From Anabaena sp. WA102 (GTDB lineage Bacteria > Cyanobacteriota > Cyanobacteriia > Cyanobacteriales > Nostocaceae), in contig NZ_CP011456.1 of the NCBI RefSeq assembly GCF_001277295.1, forward strand, positions 2,232,001 to 2,296,000: a stretch of 64,000 bases of DNA. Direction: 5' to 3'. Under the pieces are notes generated by a model, which was not told where the DNA came from, ran no database searches, and saw only the letters and a program-made list of their open reading frames with translations. A program made the translations under genes and the position numbers. Shown here piece by piece: positions 28,378-35,775 of this stretch (its first letter is position 1; every line of letters starts with the position of its first letter).

Positions 28378-28427
28378 AAAAACCCTGTTTTTTCTCAATA
28401 TTTTTTGTTAGCAAAAACAGGGTTTTT
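28378..28427 (+). terminator. Strong terminator/attenuator after the precursor gene
   Basis: AAAAACCCTGTTTTT (28378-28392) and AAAAACAGGGTTTTT (28413-28427) form a perfect 15-bp stem with a 20-base loop and a following T-rich stretch. It sits between the precursor and modification genes, which would allow far more precursor than enzyme mRNA. This is common in RiPP operons. Confidence 0.88.
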
Positions 28428-28478
28428 AATTCTTTTAATTGCTATTGATAGCAGGATTCAATTTTTGCAATAAAGTCT

Positions 28479-29633
28479 ATGAAATTAAATGATGGTAAGC
28501 GGCTCCGGCTACTAGAACACGTTGTCATTAATGTAATGCCGGCAGATTGCAGTGGCGAAGAAAGTATGATATTTAATACGACACGGCGAACCCTGAGAGT
28601 ACAGGGTCACGCTTTGCATAATGTAGAAAAAATTGTTTTACCTTTACTAGACGGCTCTCGCACAATAGGAGAAATCCGCGATGCTATTGGCGAACAATTG
28701 ACCGATTCTTCTCTAAATCAATGTTTAGAGTTTTTGATGGACAATCGCCTAGTGGAAGAGTCTTTGGAAAATCCAGATGATTTAGATAGTCGTGCTTATT
28801 TACTGCCTCAAATTAGTCTTTATCATGAATTAGGCTTTAACCAAAAAGATGCTCGGAAACACTTAGCTAATGCCAGGATTGCTGTTTTTGGACTGGGAGG
28901 TTCGGGACTGATAGCAGCAATTAATCTGGCTACTGCTGGTATTGGTTTTGTCCGTTTGTGCGATGATGCCTGTATCCTGCCGTCGGATTCCTTGATGATG
29001 TCAGGCTCAGTATTGAATAAAATTGGTGCTTTTCGGGGTGTGGAAGCGGCTCGACAAATTGAAGCCATTGGTGGAGTTACTCAAACTGAGATTGTTACAG
29101 ATAATTTAAATGACGATACAACCATCAATCCTTTGTTGGCGGATGTTGATCTAGTGATTGTTGCTACTGATGCCGTATCTGTAAATCTAGCCTATCGTCT
29201 AAATAGACTATGCCTGAAGATGCAGCGCCCATTGCTACCGGGTGGGGCGGCTGGGATTGAGGGAAATGTCGGTCCACTGGTTTTTGCCAAGGATGGACCC
29301 TGTTATCTATGCTATCGGATGCGGTCTATGGCTTGTTCTAAGTTTCCAGAGGCGGAATTGGCGGTTGAACAGTTGCTCAACCGGGAACGGCGTTCTCAAC
29401 CACGACTACGGGAAAATTTACCAATAGGTCAGATGTTGGTGGGAAGTTATATGGCTCTTGATGCGGTGAAGATGATGCTCGGTCTACCTATGGCTACTGA
29501 CGGAAAATTACTACATATAGACTTACTTGGTACAAAGCTGACTCACAATGTTGTTCTCAAGAAACCAGGTTGTCCCCATTGTTCACCAAAGAAAGGGAAT
29601 AGGGAACAGGGAACAGGGAACGGAAAAAGATAG
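28479..29633 (+). CDS. E1-like TOMM cyclodehydratase partner with RRE domain
   Basis: A 384-residue protein. Residues about 10-100 look like a PqqD-like recognition element (RRE) that binds the leader: LLDGSRTIGEIRDAIGE, then CLEFLMDNRLVEE. Residues 130-360 form a ThiF/E1-like fold with VFGLGGSG (136-143), and a four-Cys zinc site is made by C275/C278 (PCYLC) and C365/C368 (GCPHC). This matches the 'TOMM precursor leader peptide-binding' C protein that presents the precursor to YcaO. The E1 fold in such proteins usually binds the partner rather than activating a substrate. The last 14 residues come from the AGGGAAC tandem repeat, so the natural end has been extended. It starts 191 bases after the precursor stop and 18 bases separate it from ycaO. 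Confidence 0.85.
   Translation: MKLNDGKRLRLLEHVVINVMPADCSGEESMIFNTTRRTLRVQGHALHNVEKIVLPLLDGSRTIGEIRDAIGEQLTDSSLNQCLEFLMDNRLVEESLENPDDLDSRAYLLPQISLYHELGFNQKDARKHLANARIAVFGLGGSGLIAAINLATAGIGFVRLCDDACILPSDSLMMSGSVLNKIGAFRGVEAARQIEAIGGVTQTEIVTDNLNDDTTINPLLADVDLVIVATDAVSVNLAYRLNRLCLKMQRPLLPGGAAGIEGNVGPLVFAKDGPCYLCYRMRSMACSKFPEAELAVEQLLNRERRSQPRLRENLPIGQMLVGSYMALDAVKMMLGLPMATDGKLLHIDLLGTKLTHNVVLKKPGCPHCSPKKGNREQGTGNGKR
29594..29621. repeat. Heptanucleotide repeat inside the end of the E1-like gene
   Basis: Four copies of AGGGAAT/AGGGAAC read through in frame and encode GNREQGTGNG at the C-terminus of the E1-like protein. This is the same unit as at 7734-7770. Confidence 0.85.
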
Positions 29634-29651
29634 GAGATAGGAGAGAACACA

Positions 29652-30989
29652 GTGAATACAGCGATTTCGCAGAGCGCAGTACCAGGGGCGATCGCCAGTC
29701 CCCGCTGGCAAGATTTAGTCAGCCCCCATACTGGCATTATTCGATCCTTAGATAGATTCACCAAGCCTTATACAGAGTTCGATTTCCCGGTTTTGTGGCA
29801 AGCCGAATTAGCAAATTTCCAGCTTCGCAAACAGCAGGATGATTTACGCTACGGTGTCGGCAGAGGCATGACGGATGAACAAGCCATTTTTGGGGCTGTG
29901 GGCGAAGCTATAGAAAGATACTGCGGTGGTATTGTTGATCATCGGCAACTGACTGTTAGTAACTATGAAGAATTAGGTAATCGTGCCGTTTCTCCTGCGG
30001 TTTTTTCCCCTTTTTCTGACCAACAATACTCTGATCCAAATTTCCCTTTTCCAGCTTTTAATCCCACAATGCAGACTTCGTGGATAAATGCCCTTTCTTT
30101 ATCTAGTAACCAACAGGTTTTAATTCCAGCGTTTTTGGTTTATTTAGACTGGGATGGCAACCAACCAGGAGATCATATTTTACCTGTCACTACTAACGGT
30201 ATGGCTAGTGGACCATCTTGGGAGTTTGCAGCCTATAGGGGTTTGTGCGAATTAATTGAACGCGATGCTTTCATCATTACTTGGTTAAATCGTCTCCCCG
30301 CTCCGCGCATCTATTTTGACCACCTGCCAGGAATTGAGACGGAAATTGCCCGCCACTATGCCCGCTTTGGCATTGAGTTAGTTGTCTTCCAGTTGATTAC
30401 TGATATTCAAGTCCCAGTTTTCATGGCTATGTTAATTGACCGTTCGGGCAAAGGTCCCGCTGTTTCCACTGGTATGGGATGTCATCTTGATGGAGCAACG
30501 GCTTTTCACAAGGCAGTTTTTGAAGTTTGTCAGGCTCGCTTTGGCGACATAGAACGGATGAAAACTGGTGCTGGGACTAATCTCCATCAATATAGTGATG
30601 TTCAGAATTTGGATGATCACAACGCTTTTTTCTATACAACGGCTCGGTTGAGTGAGTTGGATTTTCTGTTTCATCATCATCAATCCTGCCAAGTTGAATA
30701 TCTACCAACTTACGAATCTGCATCAGAAGCGGAGAATTTGCAATCAGTAGTTGCCAAGTTGAATTCAGTGGGTGTTGAACCTTATGTCGTGGAAATTACC
30801 GCCCCTGATATCGCCTCTCTTGGTTTCCGAGTGGTGCGGACTTTAGCCAGTGAATTAGTTCCTATTTATTTTGGTTATGGACAAGAACCACTGGGAACTC
30901 GGCGATTGTTTGAGGTCCCAGAAAGGTTAGGTTATGGTGGACGACGAACTGAAAATGACCTCAATCCCTGTCCACATCCGATGGCTTAA
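29652..30989 (+). CDS. YcaO-domain cyclodehydratase
   Basis: A 445-residue YcaO protein that would use ATP to activate backbone amides and let Cys side chains cyclise to thiazolines. ATP and Mg residues are seen in EQAIFGAVGEAIERYCGG (about 78-95), YRGLCELIERDAFIITW (about 196-212) and GATAFHKAVFEVCQAR (about 281-296). The protein ends NPCPHPMA, a variant of the Pro-rich C-terminus (PxPxP type) that reaches the active site in azoline-forming YcaO enzymes. This favours cyclodehydratase over other YcaO activities. The start is GTG with GGAG upstream. It is probably in one transcript with the E1-like gene; sagB follows after an inserted RNA element. Confidence 0.92.
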   Translation: MNTAISQSAVPGAIASPRWQDLVSPHTGIIRSLDRFTKPYTEFDFPVLWQAELANFQLRKQQDDLRYGVGRGMTDEQAIFGAVGEAIERYCGGIVDHRQLTVSNYEELGNRAVSPAVFSPFSDQQYSDPNFPFPAFNPTMQTSWINALSLSSNQQVLIPAFLVYLDWDGNQPGDHILPVTTNGMASGPSWEFAAYRGLCELIERDAFIITWLNRLPAPRIYFDHLPGIETEIARHYARFGIELVVFQLITDIQVPVFMAMLIDRSGKGPAVSTGMGCHLDGATAFHKAVFEVCQARFGDIERMKTGAGTNLHQYSDVQNLDDHNAFFYTTARLSELDFLFHHHQSCQVEYLPTYESASEAENLQSVVAKLNSVGVEPYVVEITAPDIASLGFRVVRTLASELVPIYFGYGQEPLGTRRLFEVPERLGYGGRRTENDLNPCPHPMA

Positions 30990-30990
30990 A

Positions 30991-31374
30991 GTCAGTAACC
31001 CAGCCCTAAAGGGACTGGGCTTGCAAGAGTCATCAAGCAAGCCGTACTGACCAGACCACCCTGAGCGAAGTCGAAGGGTAGCCGTTATTTGAGTCACGAC
31101 ACCCACCGAATGCGTAGCCAGTTCCCTGCTCTGTCGCTTGTGATTAAACAGTTCTAAGGTCACTGGAACAGTGTCGCAAGCTCAAGCAAGCTCTTATAAC
31201 AGGTCAAGGCTAACATTACCCCAGAAATGGGAGTTGGTTTCCAGATTCCAATCAAAAATCTGGTTTCAATTTTAATATCCACAGCGGTTAAAACCGTGGT
31301 CAGTGAGCTTGTCGAAGTGTCGTTTCCCTCTCAGGGAGCCAAGCCACTGAGTTTCCCACTTACCGGGTATTCTT
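30991..31374 (+). ncRNA. HEARO-like structured RNA (IscB omega-RNA type), without an IscB gene
   Basis: The ~385-base gap between ycaO and sagB is a string of hairpins: CCCAGCCCTAAAGGGACTGGG, ACCCT...AGGGT around 31062-31081, CACTGGAACAGTG, CCCCAGAAATGGGA, GCGGTTAAAACCGT and CCCTCTCAGGGAG. The order and wording resemble HEARO RNAs upstream of iscB in cyanobacteria, as I recall them. HEARO elements are reported to end against ATGA/GTGA, and here the block stops at ATGA (31375-31378), where an iscB start would be expected. No IscB reading frame follows; sagB begins instead. This makes it a candidate stand-alone omega RNA. Its conserved part begins next to the ycaO stop, so a 5' guide would be the 3' end of ycaO. 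Family assignment is from memory. Confidence 0.5.
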
Positions 31375-31391
31375 ATGAGGAAATTAGAACA

Positions 31392-32120
31392 ATGCACACA
31401 GTCAATGAACCTCTGGAGTTAGCTCTTCTCTATCATTTGAACTCTCCAGTCCCCAAAAGTTATGTCAAGCGTGTTCCGGCTACTGAACTGCGATATCTGC
31501 CAGAAGATCCCTTTCTGGAATTGCCACCAGCACCACGTGATAACCCGCTGTCGGAACTTTTAGCACGGCGTAGTTCTGTGCGATCATTTGAAAATCAGGT
31601 GATGCCACTCGTCTCCTTAGCGCAACTACTGGATGCAGGGTGTGGACTCAATGGACTGCGTGAGGTAGATAATCAATGCTATGAGGCTCGCAACTCTCCT
31701 TCTGCGGGAGGATTGTATCCCCTGGAGGTGTTCGTATCTACACAAGCAGTGGAGGGTTTGGTTGCCGGACTTTATCACTATGAACCTCGCGGACACGGGT
31801 TACATTGGGTGAATGATGCTGTACCAACAGATTTTGTAGAAGCATTTTTGCAGCAAGATTATATTGTCAATGCCAATGCTCTGTTTGTGTTCACGTCGGT
31901 TTTTATGCGCTCAATGGGCAAATATGGAGCGCGAGGCTATCGTTTTGCACTGTTGGAAGCTGGTCATCAAGCTGAAAACATAAGTTTAATGGCTGTGCAA
32001 TTGGGGCTGGACAGTCTTTGTCTCGGTGGATTTCATGATATGAGTTTAAACGCTATGTTGGGGATTGATGGGCAACGTCATGCGGCTATTTACTGTGTTG
32101 CTGTTGGGAGGAAGGGATAA
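31392..32120 (+). CDS. SagB-type FMN-dependent azoline dehydrogenase
   Basis: A 242-residue nitroreductase-fold protein of the SagB/ThcOx type that oxidises thiazolines to thiazoles with FMN. LLARRSSVRSFENQ is the FMN-binding start, and ARNSPSAGGLYPLEVFV the central motif. GKYGARGYRFALLEAGHQAEN carries the Lys-Tyr pair (K177, Y178 in this numbering) needed in active azoline dehydrogenases. LGLDSLCLGGF follows. ATG at 31392 with GAGGA at 31377-31381 is chosen. The frame stays open to 31227, but those 55 codons lie in the HEARO-like element and do not look like protein. It completes the B-C-D set of a TOMM cluster. Confidence 0.9.
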   Translation: MHTVNEPLELALLYHLNSPVPKSYVKRVPATELRYLPEDPFLELPPAPRDNPLSELLARRSSVRSFENQVMPLVSLAQLLDAGCGLNGLREVDNQCYEARNSPSAGGLYPLEVFVSTQAVEGLVAGLYHYEPRGHGLHWVNDAVPTDFVEAFLQQDYIVNANALFVFTSVFMRSMGKYGARGYRFALLEAGHQAENISLMAVQLGLDSLCLGGFHDMSLNAMLGIDGQRHAAIYCVAVGRKG

Positions 32121-32170
32121 TTTTTTTTCACGCAGAGGCGCAGAGGCGCAGAGAGGAAGAGTTTGAGGAA

Positions 32171-33007
32171 TTATTCTTTACTACCGGTAAAGGTAATACC
32201 TTGAATTAAGTAGCGGTTAAAGAAGGCATAAATGGCTAAACCGGGCAGGGTGAATACCATTGAGGCTGCCATAATGTAGTTCCAATAGCTGATATATTGA
32301 CCTTTAAAGGTGTTTAGTCCCAAGGGTAAGGTGAACATTTCTGGGTCAAAAAGAATGACTACGGGCAGTAAAAAATTATTCCAACTGCCCATAAATACAA
32401 AAATCGCTTGTGCGGCTAATGCTGGTCTGGCTAGAGGTAAAACTATGTGCCAAAAAATTCCCCAGGCATTTAAACTATCTAGTTGACCGGCTTCTTCTAA
32501 TTCTCTAGGGAAATTAACAAAGAATTGCCGCATCATGAAAATAAAAGTAGCATTAACCATACTCGGAACTATCATCCCTGGGTATGAATTTAACCAGCCG
32601 ATGGCTTTGAGAATTAAAAATGTGGGAATTAGGGTAATTTGCGCTGGAACTACTAAGACTGTCAAAATTAGGAAGAACCAGAAACTTTTACCATGAAAAT
32701 GTAATCTGGCTAGGGCATAACCTGCCATTGAGTTAAATAGTAAGTTTAAAATTGTGACGGTAACGCCAATAATTACACTATTAAATAACCATCGCCAAAA
32801 TAAAGGTTCTTGCAGAAATATCTGTTTGTAGTTATCAAGAGTAAAATGTTTGGGGATGAAATTAAACTCACCACTAATGATTTCAGGAAGGGGCTTAAAT
32901 GATGCGGAAAATGCCCAAAGAAAGGGAATTATGGTGATAATTCCATAAACTGTGAGGAAGATATATAATAGAACTTTAAACCAGAAAATATCAAGGATTT
33001 TATTCAA
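32171..33007 (-). CDS. Sugar ABC transporter permease, MalG type
   Basis: A 278-residue inner-membrane permease of the carbohydrate uptake CUT1 family with six predicted helices. The EAA loop, EEAGQLDSLNAWGIFWHIVLPLARPAL near residue 190, contacts the ATPase. The start overlaps the end of the upstream malF-type gene by 4 bases (ATGA), indicating coupled translation. The partner ATPase is not in the window. Sugar specificity cannot be read from the sequence. Confidence 0.9.
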   Translation of the reverse strand: MNKILDIFWFKVLLYIFLTVYGIITIIPFLWAFSASFKPLPEIISGEFNFIPKHFTLDNYKQIFLQEPLFWRWLFNSVIIGVTVTILNLLFNSMAGYALARLHFHGKSFWFFLILTVLVVPAQITLIPTFLILKAIGWLNSYPGMIVPSMVNATFIFMMRQFFVNFPRELEEAGQLDSLNAWGIFWHIVLPLARPALAAQAIFVFMGSWNNFLLPVVILFDPEMFTLPLGLNTFKGQYISYWNYIMAASMVFTLPGLAIYAFFNRYLIQGITFTGSKE

Positions 33008-33906
33008 ATTTTATAACCTCCGAAGAATTGTCTCTGAATTAATGTGAGGATAATAATTACAGATGCCAGTAAAAAAGCGATCGCTGCACCATATCCCATC
33101 TGTAAATTCCGAAATACGGTTTGATAAATTAGCAAAACTAAGGTGAGTGTAGCGTTATTTGGTCCACCAGTTCCTCCAGAAAATATATAAGATTGATCAA
33201 ATAATTGAAAAGTCCCAATTATCCCCATCGCTATAACGAAGAAAGTCACAGGTTGCAATAAAGGCAAGGTAATATAAAGAAACTGCTCCCAACTATTAGC
33301 ACCATCAAGTTCTGCGGCTTCGTAAAGGGTTTGGGGGATGTCCTGTAAAGCTGCTAAATAAATCACCATAAAAAACGGTGCTGTTGACCAAATATTCATG
33401 ATCATAATCCCTTTGAGGGCAACAGATGGATCTCCTAACCAATTATAAATAGGTAATTTTAGGAAAGCTAAAAAATTGTTTAGGAGTCCATTTGTGTTAT
33501 AAATCCACATAAAAATTAGTGTCAATACGGCGGAAGATGTGACTGTTGGTAAAAAGTAAAGAATTCGCCACCAATTTTTCCCGCGAATGCCAGAATTGAG
33601 TGTTACAGCTAAACCTAAAGCTAAAATAGTTTGAGTGGGAACAACAATGGCTACATATTCTGCGGTATTTTTTAAAGCAATTCCTACTCTTTCATCTGTT
33701 AGCAATCTTTGGAAATTACCTAATCCGAAAAACTGGTAATGAATCCCTCCTAGCATTTGCACTTTGTGTAAGGAAAGAAATACGGCATAGAGTATAGGTA
33801 AAATTACAAATGTGCCTAAAACTAAAATACTGGGAGTTATGAATAAATAAGCTGTTAAATTTTGTTTGATTTGTCTATTACAGTGATTTTCTGGTAAATG
33901 AAACAC
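33004..33906 (-). CDS. Sugar ABC transporter permease, MalF type
   Basis: About 300 residues, with six predicted helices from LTAYLFITPSILVLGTFVIL onward. The EAA motif is YEAAELDGANSWEQFLYITLPLLQP near residue 200. It pairs with the MalG-type permease. The start is uncertain: the frame opens with TTG at 33933 inside a dispersed CACGCAAAGGCGCAA repeat, and GTG at 33906 (before FHLPENH) gives a more natural N-terminus. It is the middle gene of the binding protein-permease-permease operon. Confidence 0.88.
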   Translation of the reverse strand: MFHLPENHCNRQIKQNLTAYLFITPSILVLGTFVILPILYAVFLSLHKVQMLGGIHYQFFGLGNFQRLLTDERVGIALKNTAEYVAIVVPTQTILALGLAVTLNSGIRGKNWWRILYFLPTVTSSAVLTLIFMWIYNTNGLLNNFLAFLKLPIYNWLGDPSVALKGIMIMNIWSTAPFFMVIYLAALQDIPQTLYEAAELDGANSWEQFLYITLPLLQPVTFFVIAMGIIGTFQLFDQSYIFSGGTGGPNNATLTLVLLIYQTVFRNLQMGYGAAIAFLLASVIIILTLIQRQFFGGYKI

Positions 33907-34018
33907 ATTTTTATATCTCACGCAAAGGCGCAATCACGCTTCGTGATCTCGAAGAGTAGGCGCAAAGGAAGAAAGGAATAGAAAAATTGGAGTCGGGTAC
34001 AAGTTTTAATTACAAACA

Positions 34019-35269
34019 CTACATATCTGCCTGAATTTGTTGATTGGCTGCATTTTGCGCTTTTAACATTGCTTGTTTTAATGGTTGTTGTCCTAGCAAA
34101 ACACTAATAAATTGATTATCAAAGTTGTTGATAATTGCGGCGGGATACTTGCCTAATTGCCAGGGTGTGGCATAATTAACTCCTGCTACTAATGATGCTC
34201 TAAGAGGGTCTTGATCATAGCCTAATTGCTGTGCTACTGATTTACGAGCCGGTAATGCAAATCCTTTGCTTGTCCATTTTTTCATGCCTTCTTTTCCTGT
34301 TAGATAGGAAATAAGTTTCCAAGCTGCAAGTTTATGCTGTGTTTGTTTATTCATGACATAAGCAACAGTAAAAACCATTGTAGATTTCTGATGATTAATT
34401 TTAGGAATCTCTGCTGTGGCAAATTCTAGTTTGGGAAAGGTTTCTTGCAAATAGGGAATTGCCCAATTCCCCTCAATTACCATTGCTACCTTATTTTGTC
34501 CAAACATTTCACTCCCTGAATTTGTACCGACATCAGATTTTTGAGCGGAAGAACGGTCTTTTTGATATTGATTAATGACTAATTCTAAACCTTGCAAACC
34601 TGGATCATTGGCAAAGGTAGCATAACCATTTTTATCAATAATTTCTCCGCCAAAAGCTGTAATTTTATATGCCTGACGGGCTAATTCGGGAATTTCACCA
34701 AAGCCATATTTATTCAGTTTGCCTGTTAATTGTTTGGCATAGGTACGGAGTTGTTCCCATGTGGTTGGTGGATTGGTTAAACCAATTTGAGTAAATGCTT
34801 GTTTGTTATAAAATAGGGCTAGGGTGGAATAGTCTTTAGGTAAACCATAAATATGATTTTGGTAGGTAAAATTGTTGAGGAGGTTGGGTTCTATGTCTGT
34901 GATGTCAAATTTGGGGTTAATGTATTTATCAAGGGGTTCTAGGACATTCTGACCCATTAAAAAAGGGGCTTCTAAAGCGTCAAGATAAAATACATCTGGT
35001 GCGGCTTCTCCTACTAGGCGGGTTTTAATCACATCCATATATTGATCGGCGATCGCTTCATATTTGACTTTGATCTGGGACTGCTGCCTTTCAAAGTCTT
35101 GGATTACCTGTTTTAACAGTGTTTGTTCTAGGGGATTACCTGTCCAACCACTGAGTTTGACGGTAATGGGTGGGGGTGATTTTGGTAATAGCAAATTATG
35201 ACAACTAATAAGAGCGATCGCTATTGTTATTACCAATCCTAAAAAGTTAAATAATCTCTTTTTTCTCAC
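34019..35269 (-). CDS. Extracellular sugar-binding lipoprotein (SBP family 1)
   Basis: A 416-residue binding protein. The N-terminus MRKKRLFNFLGLVITIAIALISCHN is a lipoprotein signal with LISC as lipobox. Mature motifs include WTGNPLEQTLLKQVIQDFE, AAPDVFYLDALEAPFL, GLPKDYSTLALFYNKQAF and MVIEGNWAIPYLQ, all typical of CUT1 solute-binding proteins for oligosaccharides. It would capture sugar at the outer face of the inner membrane and hand it to the two permeases downstream. It is the first gene of the operon, 112 bases before the MalF-type gene. Confidence 0.9.
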   Translation of the reverse strand: MRKKRLFNFLGLVITIAIALISCHNLLLPKSPPPITVKLSGWTGNPLEQTLLKQVIQDFERQQSQIKVKYEAIADQYMDVIKTRLVGEAAPDVFYLDALEAPFLMGQNVLEPLDKYINPKFDITDIEPNLLNNFTYQNHIYGLPKDYSTLALFYNKQAFTQIGLTNPPTTWEQLRTYAKQLTGKLNKYGFGEIPELARQAYKITAFGGEIIDKNGYATFANDPGLQGLELVINQYQKDRSSAQKSDVGTNSGSEMFGQNKVAMVIEGNWAIPYLQETFPKLEFATAEIPKINHQKSTMVFTVAYVMNKQTQHKLAAWKLISYLTGKEGMKKWTSKGFALPARKSVAQQLGYDQDPLRASLVAGVNYATPWQLGKYPAAIINNFDNQFISVLLGQQPLKQAMLKAQNAANQQIQADM

Positions 35270-35364
35270 AATTTAATTGAGATTAATTCTGAGTTGATAT
35301 GGTCACTAATTTATTTCCCCTGCTGATATAGATCATCTTTCTAGAGGATGGTTTTATAGCAATA

Positions 35365-35397
35365 AGATCCCCGACTTCTTTAAGAAGTCGGGGATCT
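35365..35397. repeat. 33-bp dispersed hairpin repeat, copy 1
   Basis: AGATCCCCGACTTCTT, a one-base spacer, then the reverse complement. Further copies are at 38651-38683, 47305-47337 and 61335-61367, and a cut one at 63980-64000. Arms are conserved while the spacer base varies, which points to a palindromic dispersed element. Confidence 0.9.
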
Positions 35398-35482
35398 GAC
35401 TCTTGCAATGTATACCTACGGCACGCTACGCTATCACAAATCAAATAAGATTACTATATTTCCTTAACTGCTCAGTATTGCA

Positions 35483-35734
35483 TCACTTTTTGATCATTAA
35501 ATTTCTAGATTTCTCTACCAAACGCATAAACTCACCCCGATAGCCCTCCTGATCTTCCCCCTGACCTTGAGTTGCTAATTTCATCACCAAATCATAGTTA
35601 GCATTCCCTTTGTATTCAGAATCACGTAATATCATCCCAAAAGTTGCCACAGCAGCCGCAAATCTCAAATTAGTGGCGGGGATTTGGTCAACTTTGAATT
35701 CACTATCTTTGATAGTTTGGGTAACTGTAAGGGT
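35483..35734 (-). pseudogene. C-terminal remnant of a vWA/YfbK-like (DUF3520) protein
   Basis: The open frame runs from just after a TAA at 35735-35737 to a TGA at 35483-35485. It reads QIPATNLRFAAAVATFGMIL, then RDSEYKGNANYD and GYRGEFMRLVEKSRNL. This is the end of von Willebrand factor A proteins carrying the DUF3520 domain. The vWA domain and the rest of the protein, several hundred residues, are missing upstream. It is therefore a decayed gene tail. Confidence 0.7.
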
Positions 35735-35775
35735 TTAACAACTAATCTACGATTTTTATCTTCGATGAGGTTTAA

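Noticed and set aside
30927..31163. 78-codon minus frame over the ycaO/HEARO junction, considered as a transposase or IscB piece
   Set aside because: No IscB or TnpB motif is present, and half of it is antisense to ycaO.
31227..31391. 55-codon N-terminal extension of the SagB-type protein
   Set aside because: Overlaps the structured RNA element and contains a dispersed repeat; a better start with GAGGA lies at 31392.
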